Shown: positions 23,541 to 34,880 of the stretch, in pieces
How the letters are laid out: every line of letters begins with the position of its first letter
How positions within the stretch are numbered: the stretch's first letter is position 1
Source: Amycolatopsis bartoniae
GTDB taxonomy: Bacteria > Actinomycetota > Actinomycetes > Mycobacteriales > Pseudonocardiaceae
Assembly (NCBI RefSeq): GCF_014191255.1
Contig: NZ_JACHWH010000010.1
Span: 1 to 64,000, forward strand
Direction of reading: 5' to 3'
DNA length: 64,000 nt
Notes under the pieces: model-generated
What the model was told of the DNA's origin: nothing
Database searches by the model: none
Seen by the model: the letters and a program-made list of their open reading frames with translations, nothing else
Position numbers and translations under genes: made by a program

Positions 23541-24467
23541 ATGCGCCTGGTGTTCGCCGGCACCCCCGAACCCGCGGTGCCCTCCCTGCGCGCCCTCCTC
23601 GAGTCGTCGCGTCATGACGTCGTCGCGGTCGTCACGCGGCCCGACGCGCCTGCCGGGCGGGGACGCAAGCTCGTGCGCTCGCCCGTCGGGGCGCTCGCCG
23701 ACGAGCACGGCATCGAGGTGCTCACCCCCGAGAAGGCCGGGGCGCCCGAGTTTCTCGACCGGCTGCGCGAGCTCGCCCCCGACGCCTGCCCCGTCGTCGC
23801 GTACGGCGCGCTGCTGCCCCAGCGCACCCTCGACATCCCCGCCCGCGGCTGGGTGAACCTGCACTTCTCGCTGCTCCCCGCCTGGCGCGGCGCCGCCCCC
23901 GTGCAGGCCGCCGTCCGCGCGGGCGACGAGATCACCGGCGCGTCGACCTTCCAGATCGTCAAGGAGCTCGACGCCGGGCCCGTCTACGGCGTGGTCACCG
24001 AACCCATCGGCCCCACCGACACCGCCGGCGCGCTCCTCGGCAGGCTCGCCGAGTCCGGCGCCCGCCTGCTGGTGTCCACAATGGACGGCATCGAGGACGG
24101 TACGCTGAGCGCGGTCCCGCAATCCGAGGACGGCGTCACCTACGCACCCAAGGTCACGGTCGACGACGCGCGGGTGTCCTTCGCCGACCCCGCCGCCGCG
24201 GTGGACCGGCTCGTGCGCGCGGTGACCCCCGACCCCGGGGCGTGGACGGAGTTCCGCGGCGAGCGGCTGAAGCTGGGCCCGGTGACCCTCACCGGCGAGA
24301 CCGGCCTGGCGCCCGGCGAGCTGCGCGTCGAGCGCAAGCGTGTCCTGGCCGGCACCGCCACGCAGGCGGTCGCCCTCGGCGAGGTGCAGGCGCAGGGCAA
24401 GAAACGGATGGCGGCCACCGACTGGGCGCGCGGTACGAGGATCGAGCAAGGAGAGCGCCTGTCATGA
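23541..24467 (+). CDS. fmt: Methionyl-tRNA formyltransferase
   Basis: 308 residues from the ATG at 23541; a TTG at 23538 is in frame but unneeded. The formyl-THF-binding motif [15 protein letters not shown] with the catalytic His and a distal Asp is near residue 110. A C-terminal OB-like domain follows. It formylates initiator Met-tRNA. Overlaps rsmB as ATGA. Confidence 0.97.
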   Translation: MRLVFAGTPEPAVPSLRALLESSRHDVVAVVTRPDAPAGRGRKLVRSPVGALADEHGIEVLTPEKAGAPEFLDRLRELAPDACPVVAYGALLPQRTLDIPARGWVNLHFSLLPAWRGAAPVQAAVRAGDEITGASTFQIVKELDAGPVYGVVTEPIGPTDTAGALLGRLAESGARLLVSTMDGIEDGTLSAVPQSEDGVTYAPKVTVDDARVSFADPAAAVDRLVRAVTPDPGAWTEFRGERLKLGPVTLTGETGLAPGELRVERKRVLAGTATQAVALGEVQAQGKKRMAATDWARGTRIEQGERLS

Positions 24468-25891
24468 GCCCCGAACGTGAACGACGGCCGTCGCGGCCCT
24501 CGCGGGGCCGTCCCGCGCCACGCAAGCAGGGCCCGCGCCGCCCGCCGCCCTACGAGGACCCGGCCCGCCGCGTCGCCTTCGAGGTGCTGCGCGCGGTCCG
24601 CGAGCGCGACGCCTACGCCAACCTCGTACTGCCCGAGCTGCTCCGCGAACGCCGCCTCGACGGCCGGGACGCGGCGCTCGCCACCGAGCTCGCCTACGGC
24701 ACCTCGCGCGCGCAGGGGCTGCTGGACGTGGTCCTCGCCGCCAACAGCGAGCGCCCACTGGACAAAGTGGACGGTGTGGTGCTCGACTGCCTGCGGCTGG
24801 GCGCCTACCAGCTGCTGCGCACCCGGGTCCCCGAACACGCCGCGGTGGACTCCATGGTGAACCTGGCCCGGCTGGAGGGCGGCTCGCACGTCGCGGGCTT
24901 CGTCAACGCCGTGCTGCGCAAGGTGTCCGAAAAGGACGAAGCGGCCTGGCTGGACGAGCTGGCGCCCGACCCCGAGACCGACTCGATCGGCAACCTGGCG
25001 CTGCGCACCGCGCACCCGCGCTGGGTCGCCCGTGCGTTCGCCGAGGCGCTGGGGGACAAGGGACCCGAGCTGAAGGCCGCGCTCGAAGCCGACGACAGCC
25101 GCCCGGAGGTGCACCTCGTGGCGCGGCCCGGCGAGATCAGCGCCGACGAGCTGGCCGCCATCACCGGTGGCGACGTCGCGCCGTACTCGCCCTATGGGGT
25201 GCACCTGCCCGCCGGATCGGGTGACCCCGGCAACGCCGAGCCCATCCGCGAGCGGCTCGCCGCCGTGCAGGACGAGGGCAGCCAGCTGTGCGCGATCGCG
25301 CTCACCAAGGCGCCGCTCGACGGCCGCGACGAGCGGTGGCTGGACCTGTGCGCGGGCCCCGGCGGCAAGGCCGCCCTGCTCGGCGCGCTCGCGAAGCTGT
25401 CCGGCGGCACGGTCGACGCCGTCGAGCAGGCGCCCCACCGCGCGCGGCTCGTGGAGCAGGCCACCGAAGGGCTGCCGGTGACGGTGCACGTCGGCGACGG
25501 GCGGGAGCCGGAGCTCGAACCGGGCTTCGACCGCGTGCTCGTCGACGCGCCGTGCAGCGGGCTCGGTTCGCTGCGCCGCCGCCCGGAGGCGCGCTGGCGC
25601 CGCAAGCCGTCCGACGTGGCGGACCTGACGAAGCTGCAGGGGCAGCTTCTCGCGTCCGCGCTCGAACTGGTGCGCCCGGGCGGCGTGGTGGCGTACGTCG
25701 TGTGCTCGCCGCACCTGGCCGAGACCGAGGGCGTCGTCGGCGACGCCGCCCGGCGGGCCAAGGCCGAGGTGCTCGACGCGCGTGAGTTCTTCCCTGGCGT
25801 CCCGCAGCTGGGTGACGGGCCGTACGTGCAGCTGTGGCCGCACCGGCACGGCACCGACGCCATGTTCTGCGCGCTGCTGCGGCGGCCGTGA
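24464..25891 (+). CDS. rsmB: 16S rRNA (cytosine-967-C5)-methyltransferase
   Basis: 475 residues. A basic Pro/Arg-rich N-terminus (about 30 residues) is followed by a NusB-like RNA-binding domain and a SAM-dependent RsmB domain. [15 protein letters not shown] near residue 295 binds [22 protein letters not shown] and the catalytic-Cys region [12 protein letters not shown] follow. It corresponds to mycobacterial fmu beside fmt. Confidence 0.94.
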   Translation: MSPERERRPSRPSRGRPAPRKQGPRRPPPYEDPARRVAFEVLRAVRERDAYANLVLPELLRERRLDGRDAALATELAYGTSRAQGLLDVVLAANSERPLDKVDGVVLDCLRLGAYQLLRTRVPEHAAVDSMVNLARLEGGSHVAGFVNAVLRKVSEKDEAAWLDELAPDPETDSIGNLALRTAHPRWVARAFAEALGDKGPELKAALEADDSRPEVHLVARPGEISADELAAITGGDVAPYSPYGVHLPAGSGDPGNAEPIRERLAAVQDEGSQLCAIALTKAPLDGRDERWLDLCAGPGGKAALLGALAKLSGGTVDAVEQAPHRARLVEQATEGLPVTVHVGDGREPELEPGFDRVLVDAPCSGLGSLRRRPEARWRRKPSDVADLTKLQGQLLASALELVRPGGVVAYVVCSPHLAETEGVVGDAARRAKAEVLDAREFFPGVPQLGDGPYVQLWPHRHGTDAMFCALLRRP

Positions 25892-26382
25892 GGGTCCTCG
25901 GGCTCGTCGCCAGCTCGTGCGGCGGACTGGACACCCGGTTCCGCACCGAGCTGGCGCAGCCGGCGGCCGAGCGCGGCTGGCGGCTCGCGATCACCCTGAC
26001 CCCCACCGCCGCCCGCTGGCTCGCCTCCACCGGCGAGCTGGCGCGGCTGCAGGAGCTGACCGACCTGGAGGTGCGCAGCGAGTCCCGCCTGCCGGGGCAG
26101 CCGCGCCCGCACCCCGACCCCGACGTGTTCCTGTTCGCCCCCGCCAGCGCGAACTCGGTGGCGAAACTGGCGCTGGGCCTGGCCGACAACCAGGCGCTCA
26201 CCGTGCTCGGCGACGTCCTCGCCGATCCGCGCGTGCACGTCTCCGTCGCCTACCAGGTGAGCCCCGCGCGCCTGCGCCACCCGGCGTGGGGCGCGCACGT
26301 CGGGGCCCTGACCTCGGCCGGAGCCGCCGTGTCCCGCCTGGCGGACCCGTGGTCGACGGCACTGACCGCGCTACCGGACTGA
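25888..26382 (+). CDS. Flavoprotein-like protein (HFCD-type fold)
   Basis: 164 residues, starting with a GTG that overlaps the rsmB stop (GTGA). VLGLVASSCGGLD starts a Rossmann-like fold, and FLFAPASANSVAKLALGLADNQAL resembles the APATAD/NTLL region of homo-oligomeric flavin-containing Cys decarboxylases such as CoaC. No catalytic Cys or His can be assigned with confidence. It is probably a flavin- or nucleotide-binding protein of unknown substrate. Confidence 0.6.
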   Translation: MRVLGLVASSCGGLDTRFRTELAQPAAERGWRLAITLTPTAARWLASTGELARLQELTDLEVRSESRLPGQPRPHPDPDVFLFAPASANSVAKLALGLADNQALTVLGDVLADPRVHVSVAYQVSPARLRHPAWGAHVGALTSAGAAVSRLADPWSTALTALPD

Positions 26383-26386
26383 CCTC

Positions 26387-26392
26387 TACACT
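26387..26392 (+). promoter_or_regulatory. -10 element TACACT, leaderless rpe promoter
   Basis: TACACT ends 8 nt before the rpe GTG at 26401, and there is no Shine-Dalgarno between. The transcript is expected to begin at or next to the start codon. Confidence 0.6.
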
Positions 26393-26400
26393 GCGTAACC

Positions 26401-27084
26401 GTGGAATCCCGTCCTCTCATCGCCCCGAGCATCCTGTCCGCCGACTTCGCCCGGCTGGGCGAGGAAGTCCAGGCCGTGGCCGGCCCCGGGGAGACGCGGG
26501 CCGACTGGGTGCACGTGGACGTCATGGACGCCCACTTCGTGCCGAACCTGACGCTGGGCCTGCCGGTCGTGCAGTCCCTGCGCAAGGCCACCGACCTGCC
26601 GCTGGACTGCCACCTGATGATCGAGGACCCGGACCGCTGGGCGATCGGCTACGCGGAGGCGGGCGCCTACAACGTCACGGTGCACGTCGAGGCCGCCAAG
26701 GACCCGGTCAGGATCGCGAAGGACCTGCGGGCCGCGGGCGCCAAGGCGGGGCTGTCGATCAAACCGGGCACGCCGCTGGAAGACCACCTCGACACGCTCA
26801 AGCACTACGACACGCTGCTGGTGATGTCGGTCGAGCCGGGCTTCGGCGGCCAGTCGTTCATCCCCGAGGTGCTGGACAAGGTCCGCACCGCGCGGCGGCT
26901 GGTCGACACCGGGCACCTGAAGGTGCTGGTGGAGATCGACGGCGGGATCAACGCCGACACCATCGAGCAGGCCGCCGAGGCCGGCGTCGACTGCTTCGTC
27001 GCCGGCTCCGCCGTCTACGGCGCCGAAGACCCGGGCAAGGCCGTCGCCGCCCTGCGCGACCGCGCCGCCCACGCCCGACACTGA
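26401..27084 (+). CDS. rpe: Ribulose-phosphate 3-epimerase
   Basis: 227 residues, TIM barrel. Motifs [15 protein letters not shown] (start), [16 protein letters not shown] with a catalytic Asp and metal ligand, [21 protein letters not shown] and EIDGGIN with the second Asp are all present. It interconverts ribulose-5-P and xylulose-5-P. Ribulose-5-P is also the substrate of ribBA just downstream, which may explain the linkage. Confidence 0.96.
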   Translation: MESRPLIAPSILSADFARLGEEVQAVAGPGETRADWVHVDVMDAHFVPNLTLGLPVVQSLRKATDLPLDCHLMIEDPDRWAIGYAEAGAYNVTVHVEAAKDPVRIAKDLRAAGAKAGLSIKPGTPLEDHLDTLKHYDTLLVMSVEPGFGGQSFIPEVLDKVRTARRLVDTGHLKVLVEIDGGINADTIEQAAEAGVDCFVAGSAVYGAEDPGKAVAALRDRAAHARH

Positions 27085-27106
27085 AAGACTCAAGAGGAGG
27101 CGCCCG

Positions 27107-27735
27107 ATGTTCACCGGCATCGTCGAGGAGCTCGGCGAGATCACCGCGGTGGAGCAGCTGCCCAATGCCGCCCGGCTCACCGTCCGCGGGCCGGTGGTCA
27201 CGTCGGACGCCAAGCACGGCGACTCGATCGCCGTCAGCGGCGTCTGCCTCACTGTCGTGGAGGTGACCTCCGCGCAGGAGTTCACCGTGGATGTGGTGCA
27301 CGAGACGCTGCGGCGTTCCCGGCTGGCGAAGATCGCCGTCGGCGACCGGGTCAACCTGGAGCGCGCCACGGCCGTCGGCGACCGGCTCGGCGGGCACATC
27401 ATGCAGGGCCACGTCGACGGCACCGGCGTGTTCCTCTCCCGCGACGACAACGGCCTGACCCGGTTCGCGCTGCCCGCGCACCTCGCGCGCTACGTCGTGG
27501 AGAAGGGCTCGATCGCGGTGGACGGGATCTCGCTCACCGTGGCGAGTGTGACGAACGACGAGTTCACGGTCGCCCTCATCCCCACCACACTGGAGTTGAC
27601 GACGCTGGGCCGCGCCGAACCGGGCGACCTGGTCAACCTCGAGGTCGACGTGGTGGCGAAGTACGTGGAGAAGCTGGCCACGGCCCACCTGTCCGGCCCC
27701 GCGGCGCACAATGGAGTCAGGGCCGAGGAGGACGC

Positions 27736-27739
<4 letters not shown>
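27107..27739 (+). CDS. ribE: Riboflavin synthase alpha chain
   Basis: 210 residues with the two tandem lumazine-binding barrels ([10 protein letters not shown] at the start; the second half from about residue 100, [14 protein letters not shown]). It dismutates two lumazines to riboflavin. An AAGAGGAGG leader (27090-27098) precedes the ATG. It is named ribC in mycobacteria. No FMN riboswitch fits in the 22-nt gap. Overlaps ribBA as GTGA. Confidence 0.95.
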
Positions 27740-29991
<2,252 letters not shown>

Positions 29992-29995
<4 letters not shown>

Positions 29996-30759
29996 CGGCC
30001 TTCCCCGCCGAGCGGACCGCCATCGTCACCGGTGGCGCGTCCCGGCGGGGGATCGGCCGGGCCACCGCGGACCGGCTCGCCGCGCAGGGCTGGCACGTCG
30101 CGGTGTTCGACGTCGACACTTCGGGGGCCGAGGAGGTCGCCCGCTCGCTGACCGAACACCATGGCGTGCGGGCTCTGGGGATCGGGGTGGACCTCGCGGT
30201 GCCGCACGAGATCGAGGCGGCGGTTGCGCGGGTCGAGGAGGAGCTGCCGCAGGTCGTCGGCCTGGCCAACGTCGCGGGCGTCGCGTCGCCGGTCCCGTTC
30301 TTCGAGCTGGACCTGGCGGAGTGGGACCGCGTGTTCGACCTCGACATCCGCGGGCTTTTCGTGCTGACGCAACGGGTCGCGCGCACGATGGTCGCGCACG
30401 GCGTGGGCCGGGTGGTGAGCGTGTCGTCGGTGTCCGCGCAGCGCGGCGGCGGCACCTACAGCAGGGTCTCGTACTCGGCGGCGAAGGCCGCGGTGCTGGG
30501 CTTCACGCGGGCGCTGGCGCGGGAGATCGGGGAGCACGGGGTGACCGTCAACGCCGTCGCGCCGGGCCCCATCGACACCGACATCATGGGCGGCACCCTG
30601 AGCGAGGAACGCAAGCGCGAGCTGATCCGCGACCTGCCCGCGGGCCGCGTCGGCACCCCCGCCGACGTGGCGGCCACCATCGCGTTCCTGCTGAGCGAAG
30701 AAGCGGGCTTCATCACCGGCGCCACGTACAACGTCGACGGCGGCCTCCACATGCACTAG
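29992..30759 (+). CDS. SDR-family oxidoreductase
   Basis: 255 residues, classical short-chain dehydrogenase. The cofactor loop GGASRRGIGRA is near residue 14, with DVD after the second strand (NAD(H) preference possible). NVAG is near residue 88, and the catalytic Ser-Tyr-Lys lies in VSSVS and SYSAAKAA. The tail NVDGGLHMH is typical of FabG-like enzymes. Substrate unknown. Last gene of the rpe-rib transcript, its stop overlapping that of the convergent aldo/keto reductase. Confidence 0.85.
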
Positions 30760-31634
30760 CTGTGCTGCCGGGCGGGCGGCGTGGGCCGGCCGAGAGTCGC
30801 TTTCGATTCGTCGACCAGTCCGGTGAGGCGCGAGACCTCGATATCGGTCAGCCGTTCGGCGACCTCGGAGGCTTCGATGTTGGACCGGAGGTGGCCGGGA
30901 CTGCTCGTGCCGGGGATGACGACCACGGAGGGGGAGCGGCGCAGCAGCCAGGCCAGTGCGATTTGGGCCGGTGTGGCGCCCAGGCGTGCTGCCGGGCCGG
31001 TCAGCTCCTGGTGGTCGCTGAGCCGTCCGGCGGCCAGCGGGAAGTAGGGGACGAAGAGGATGCCCTGGGCCTCGCAGTCGGCGAGGACCTGGACGCCGCT
31101 GCGGTCGAGCAGGTTGAAGCGGTTCTGCACCGCCGCGATGGGGGTCGTCCGCTGGGCACGTGCCAGCATCTGCGGGGACGCGCCGGAGAGCCCGATGCGG
31201 CGGACCAGTCCCTGGTCGCGCAGTTCGACGAGCGCGTCGAGCGACTCCTCCAGCGGCACGTCCTGGTGTGCGCCGGGGGTGTCACCGGCGAGCCGGAGGT
31301 AGGTCAGCTCGCTCGCGTCCGTTCTCAGGTCGGTCAGTGCCTCGTGGACCTGCCGGCGGACCGTCTCCGGGCGGCCGTCGACGATCCAGGACCTGTCCGG
31401 CCCGCGCTCCGCGCCCACCTTGTTGCCCACGACCACGCCCTCGGGGACCGGTCCCAGAGCCTGCCCGATCAGCTGGTTCACCGTCCGCGGACCGTAGGCG
31501 TTCGCGGTGTCGAAGAAGGTCACGCCCAGTTCCACGGCCAGGCGCAGCACCCGCCGCGCCGCCTCCGGGTCGTCCGGGAAGCCCCAGACCCCCGCGCCCG
31601 CGAGCTGCATGGCGCCGTATCCCACACGATTCAC
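30756..31634 (-). CDS. Aldo/keto reductase with altered catalytic His
   Basis: 292 residues from the GTG at 31634, with AGGAGG 5 nt upstream. TIM-barrel AKR: FFDTANAYG supplies the catalytic Asp and Tyr and VVGNKVG the Lys. Where the family has YLHR with the fourth tetrad residue, this protein reads YLRLAG, so the His is replaced. The cofactor loop IPGTSSPGHLRSN is intact. It is divergent from tetR across a repeated operator, so it is probably controlled by it. Confidence 0.85.
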   Translation of the reverse strand: MNRVGYGAMQLAGAGVWGFPDDPEAARRVLRLAVELGVTFFDTANAYGPRTVNQLIGQALGPVPEGVVVGNKVGAERGPDRSWIVDGRPETVRRQVHEALTDLRTDASELTYLRLAGDTPGAHQDVPLEESLDALVELRDQGLVRRIGLSGASPQMLARAQRTTPIAAVQNRFNLLDRSGVQVLADCEAQGILFVPYFPLAAGRLSDHQELTGPAARLGATPAQIALAWLLRRSPSVVVIPGTSSPGHLRSNIEASEVAERLTDIEVSRLTGLVDESKATLGRPTPPARQHS

Positions 31635-31645
31635 CGCATCCTCCT

Positions 31646-31697
31646 GCGTATCACTGTTACAGAGCGAAGCGTATCACTGTATGAACCAGTGATACGC
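31646..31697. promoter_or_regulatory. TetR operator: three copies of GCGTATCACTG
   Basis: GCGTATCACTG occurs at 31646-31656 and 31669-31679, and inverted as CAGTGATACGC at 31687-31697. The second and third copies form a perfect 11-bp inverted repeat with a 7-nt spacer, overlapping the -35 zone of tetR. The first copy sits against the reductase ribosome-binding site. It is well placed to repress both divergent genes. Confidence 0.8.
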
Positions 31698-31706
31698 CTT
31701 ATGGCG

Positions 31707-31712
31707 TAGCAT
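31707..31712 (+). promoter_or_regulatory. -10 element TAGCAT, leaderless tetR promoter
   Basis: TAGCAT ends 7 nt before the GTG of tetR, and the gap has no Shine-Dalgarno sequence. The operator dyad lies immediately upstream. Confidence 0.55.
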
Positions 31713-31719
31713 TGCAACC

Positions 31720-32421
31720 GTGGACGATGCGAAGAGCCGCACCCGCCGGCGGATCCTGGAAGTGGCGGCCGAACTTCTGGAACGGGATGGTGGCCAGGCG
31801 CTCTCGACCCGCGCCGTAGCGGCGGCGGCGGGTATCCGGGCCGCCTCCCTGTACCAGCTCTTCGGCGACAAGGACGGACTCCTTTCGGCGCTGGCCGTCC
31901 ACGCCTTCGACCTTTACCTGGCGCGGAAGCAGACCTTGTCGTCGAGCGGAGACCCGGTCGAGGACATGCGCCGCGGATGGGACATGCACGTCGACTTCGG
32001 CCTGCGGCACCCCGCCTTCTACGTCCTGATGTACGGCACCGACAGGCCGGGCCGCCGCCCGCCCGCCGCGCAGGAGGCTCAGGAACTCCTCATGACGTTC
32101 CTCGGCCGCGCCGCCGCCGAGGGCCGGCTCCGGGTGCCGCCTGTCCTGGCCGCCCACCTCGTTCTGGCGGCGGTGACCGGCGTCACGCTCTCCCTGATCG
32201 GTGTCCCCGAGAGCGACCGCGACCCGGAGGTCTCACCACGCATGCGGGAAGCACTCATCGACGCCCTGACCACCGACACGAGCCCAGCCCCGGAGCCCAC
32301 TCTCGCCGCTCGCGCTCTCACGCTCGATGCCACTCTCGGCGAAGCGGATCCGGCGACCGTCCCGCTCCGCCCCGTCGAGACCGCACTCCTGCGCGACTGG
32401 CTGCAGCAGCTCGCCCGATAG
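31720..32421 (+). CDS. TetR/AcrR-family transcriptional regulator
   Basis: 233 residues. N-terminal helix-turn-helix (STRAVAAAAGIRAASLYQLFGDKDGLLSAL region, about residues 28-57) and a helical ligand-binding domain with no recognisable ligand motif. The divergent neighbour and the shared three-copy repeat suggest it represses itself and the aldo/keto reductase. Its downstream flank is the IS remnant. Confidence 0.88.
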   Translation: MDDAKSRTRRRILEVAAELLERDGGQALSTRAVAAAAGIRAASLYQLFGDKDGLLSALAVHAFDLYLARKQTLSSSGDPVEDMRRGWDMHVDFGLRHPAFYVLMYGTDRPGRRPPAAQEAQELLMTFLGRAAAEGRLRVPPVLAAHLVLAAVTGVTLSLIGVPESDRDPEVSPRMREALIDALTTDTSPAPEPTLAARALTLDATLGEADPATVPLRPVETALLRDWLQQLAR

Positions 32422-32446
32422 GGCGCGGGTGCTCGAAGGCGGGACG

Positions 32447-33006
32447 CTAGATGTGTTGTTCGGGGAGGTTGGTTGCGCGGCTGGCGGGGGTGTGGCCGTT
32501 GATGCCCGTGTGGGGTCGGCCTTCGGCACGGCCCAGCACCTGGTGCCCGCCACCATCGGGGATACGACCGAGTTTCTTGACATCGACGTGCACCAGCTCG
32601 CCCGGGTGCTGCCGTTCGTAGCGGCGGACCGGCTCGCCGGTCGCACGGTCACACGCAGCCAGGACCGGCACGCCGTGGTGGCGCAGGATCGCGTGCGCGG
32701 TCGACGGTGCGATTCCGGCACGCACGGCGAGGCGGACCGGGCCGATCTTGTGCTCCCGGCGTAGCGCCACGACCAGAGCCTCCACGTCAGTGGAGGTGCG
32801 GTTCGGGCTGTGGTGCGGCCGGCTGGAGCGATCGGTCATCCCCGCCACGCCGCGGGCGCGGTAACCGCCCGGCCCAGCGAGCCGCGGTCGTGTGCGAGAC
32901 CTCGAACCGTTCCGCCGCACGGCGCAAAGCCCAGCCCTCCTCCACGACACACCGCGCCAGCCGCAGCCCTGCCCAACGGCGTCAAAGGAGCGTTACGGTG
33001 GACCAT
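32447..33006 (-). pseudogene. IS481-family transposase, two frameshifts and a missing catalytic core
   Basis: Starting at the ATG at 33006 (MVHRNAPLTPLGR), the frame needs two shifts. One extra base near 32967-32969 and another near 32862 restore LRLARCVVEEGWALRRAAERF and then YRARGVAGMTDRSSRPHHSP, the helix-turn-helix part of IS481 transposases. The frame continues to HVDVKKLGRIPDGGGH, the first catalytic Asp block, then loses homology. The second Asp and the Glu are deleted. The frame closes at the TAG inside the left CTAG. Confidence 0.85.
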
Positions 33007-33129
33007 CGACGACCTCCGGACATCGGTGCGTGTTGTGGCGACCCACACCGAACCCAGAGGTCCTCACCCATATCAAGATCATCCAAGCCGTGTCAGCCCA
33101 TCACCAACGTCCTCGGACAACACACCTAG
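32447..33129. mobile_element. Decayed IS481-family element with 22-bp inverted repeats and CTAG duplication
   Basis: Inverted ends at 32452-32473 and 33103-33124 match at 19 of 22 positions (outermost TGTGTTGT). The element, 32451-33125, is about 675 bp, shorter than the usual 1 kb. It is flanked by CTAG at 32447-32450 and 33126-33129, the target duplication known for Bordetella IS481 (NCTAGN sites). It carries a broken transposase on the minus strand. Confidence 0.85.
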
Positions 33130-33902
33130 AGCGTCAGGTCCACCACCACGGGCGCGTGGTCCGACGGGCCCTTGCCCTTGCGCGCCTCGCGGTCCACGTA
33201 CGCGTCGTTCACCGCGTCCGCGAAGGAAGCGTTGGCGTACACCAGATCGATGCGCATCCCGTGGTTGTTCGGGAACGCCAGCTGCCGGTAGTCCCAGTAC
33301 GTGTAGGGCTTGTCGTACTTCAGCGCGCGCGGCACGACGTCCCGCAGGCCCGCCTCGCGCAGGGCCGCCAGCGCCGCGCGTTCCGGCTCCGTCACGTGCG
33401 TCGACTCGGTGAACAGGCTGATGTCCCACACGTCGTCGTCGGCGGGCGCGATGTTGAAGTCACCCAGCACGGCGAACGGCCGCTCCGGCGCCGACTCCGC
33501 GACCGCCGTGGCCCGCAGCGCCTCCAGCCAGCGCAGCTTGTACGCGTAGTGCGGATGGCCGGGCTCGCGCCCGTTCGGCACGTACACCGACCACACCCGC
33601 ACGCCGCCGCACGTGGCGCCCACCGCGCGGGGCTCGGCGGCGTCGTCGTACGTCGGCTCGTCCACCAGGCCGCGGCGGACGTCCTCCAGCCCCACGCGCG
33701 ACAGGACCGCCACGCCGTTCCACCGGCCGAGGCCGTACGCCGCCACCTCGAAGCCGAGGTCGCGCACCTCCGGCGGGAACGCCTCGGTGGCGCACTTGAG
33801 CTCCTGCAGGCACACCACGTCCGGCTTCGCGGACTCCAGCCAGGCGAGCAGCCGCGGCAGCCGGGCCGTGACCGAGTTGACGTTCCAGGTGGCGACACGC
33901 AT
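33126..33902 (-). CDS. xth: Exodeoxyribonuclease III
   Basis: 258 residues from the ATG at 33902 (MRVATWNVNSVTARLPR). Endonuclease/exonuclease/phosphatase fold: LQELKC has the metal-binding Glu, LGDFNIAP the Asp/Asn pair, RIDLVYAN and GPSDHAPVV the catalytic Asp-His. It acts at abasic sites and as a 3'-5' exonuclease in base-excision repair. Its TAG stop is made of bases in the right CTAG copy of the IS remnant, so the insertion hit exactly the end of this gene without changing the protein. Confidence 0.95.
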   Translation of the reverse strand: MRVATWNVNSVTARLPRLLAWLESAKPDVVCLQELKCATEAFPPEVRDLGFEVAAYGLGRWNGVAVLSRVGLEDVRRGLVDEPTYDDAAEPRAVGATCGGVRVWSVYVPNGREPGHPHYAYKLRWLEALRATAVAESAPERPFAVLGDFNIAPADDDVWDISLFTESTHVTEPERAALAALREAGLRDVVPRALKYDKPYTYWDYRQLAFPNNHGMRIDLVYANASFADAVNDAYVDREARKGKGPSDHAPVVVDLTL

Positions 33903-34016
33903 GCGCCGAGGATGGCACATCAGCCGAACAGGTGAGCGGGGTGGCGTTCCGGATGCGGCCCGACGGGCCCGAACCTAAAGTCGCGATACTCCGTCCGGCC
34001 CTGAAATCGAGGTTTC

Positions 34017-34832
34017 ATGCGGATTCCCGCTCTCGCCGCCGCGCTCGTCGCGTTCGCCGGCCTGTTCGTGCCCGCCACCGCCGCGGCCGACGACGCCTGC
34101 GGCGGCCGCCCGCCCGTCGTCCTGCTGCACGGGCTCGGTGGCAACGGGCCGGGGAACTTCCTGTTCCTGCAGCCCCGCCTGAAGGACGCCGGCTACTGCG
34201 CCTTCACGTTCACCTACGGGCAGCCGCTGCCCGCCGTGCCTGTCGGCGGTCTCACCGCGATCGAGGACTCGTCCCGCCAGATCGCCGCCTTCATCGACCG
34301 CGTGCGCAAGGAAACGGGCTCGGCGGAAGTCGACCTCGTCGGGCATTCCGAAGGCGCTTTCCAGGCGCTGTACGTGCCGAAGGTGCTCGGCTACGCCCAC
34401 CGGATCCGCCGCGTCGTCGCGCTCGCGCCGCCCACGCACGGGACCGACGTCTCCCGGCTCGTCACCCTCGCCGACCGGATTGGCGTGCGCTCCACGCTCG
34501 ACCGGCTCCTCACCACCGTGGGCTGCGCGGCCTGCCCGCAGCTGCTGCCCGGCGGCTCGGCCGTCGAGACCCTGACCGCGGGACCGATCGCGCAGCCGGG
34601 CGTGCGCTACACGATCATCGCCTCGCGCACCGACCTCGACGTCACCCCGCACGAGACCTCGTTCGTCCGGGAACCGGGCGTGCGCAACCTCTTCGTGCAG
34701 GACGTCTGCCCGCACGACCCGGTGGGCCACGTGGGTCTCGCGTTCGACAGCGGGGTCGCCGACATGATCGGCAACGCGCTCGACCCGCGGCACGCGTCGC
34801 CGGTGCGATGCACAATCGGTCCGCCGGCCTGA
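34017..34832 (+). CDS. Secreted alpha/beta-hydrolase, lipase class 2 (EstA-like)
   Basis: 271 residues. Sec signal peptide (about residues 1-24, ending ATAAA-DD). PVVLLHGLGGNG forms the oxyanion region, the nucleophile elbow GHSEG puts Ser at residue 111, the acid may be in SRTDLDVTPHET, and DPVGHVGLAFD gives the His. Four Cys could form disulfides. It resembles actinobacterial extracellular triacylglycerol lipases/esterases. A monocistronic gene between xth (divergent) and uvrC. Confidence 0.85.
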   Translation: MRIPALAAALVAFAGLFVPATAAADDACGGRPPVVLLHGLGGNGPGNFLFLQPRLKDAGYCAFTFTYGQPLPAVPVGGLTAIEDSSRQIAAFIDRVRKETGSAEVDLVGHSEGAFQALYVPKVLGYAHRIRRVVALAPPTHGTDVSRLVTLADRIGVRSTLDRLLTTVGCAACPQLLPGGSAVETLTAGPIAQPGVRYTIIASRTDLDVTPHETSFVREPGVRNLFVQDVCPHDPVGHVGLAFDSGVADMIGNALDPRHASPVRCTIGPPA

Positions 34833-34868
34833 GAGGCGGGGGTGCGCGGAACTGTCGGAGGGGAGCCA

Positions 34869-34874
34869 TAGGCT
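34869..34874 (+). promoter_or_regulatory. -10 element TAGGCT, leaderless uvrC promoter
   Basis: TAGGCT ends 6 nt before the uvrC GTG, so the expected first base is the start codon. Confidence 0.6.
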
Positions 34875-34880
34875 GGGGAC

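Noticed and set aside
27085-27106. Possible FMN riboswitch before ribE
   Set aside because: The 22-nt gap cannot hold the aptamer of more than 100 nt.
32327-32764. Plus-strand ORFs across the IS remnant
   Set aside because: Antisense shadows of the decayed transposase; no independent coding evidence.
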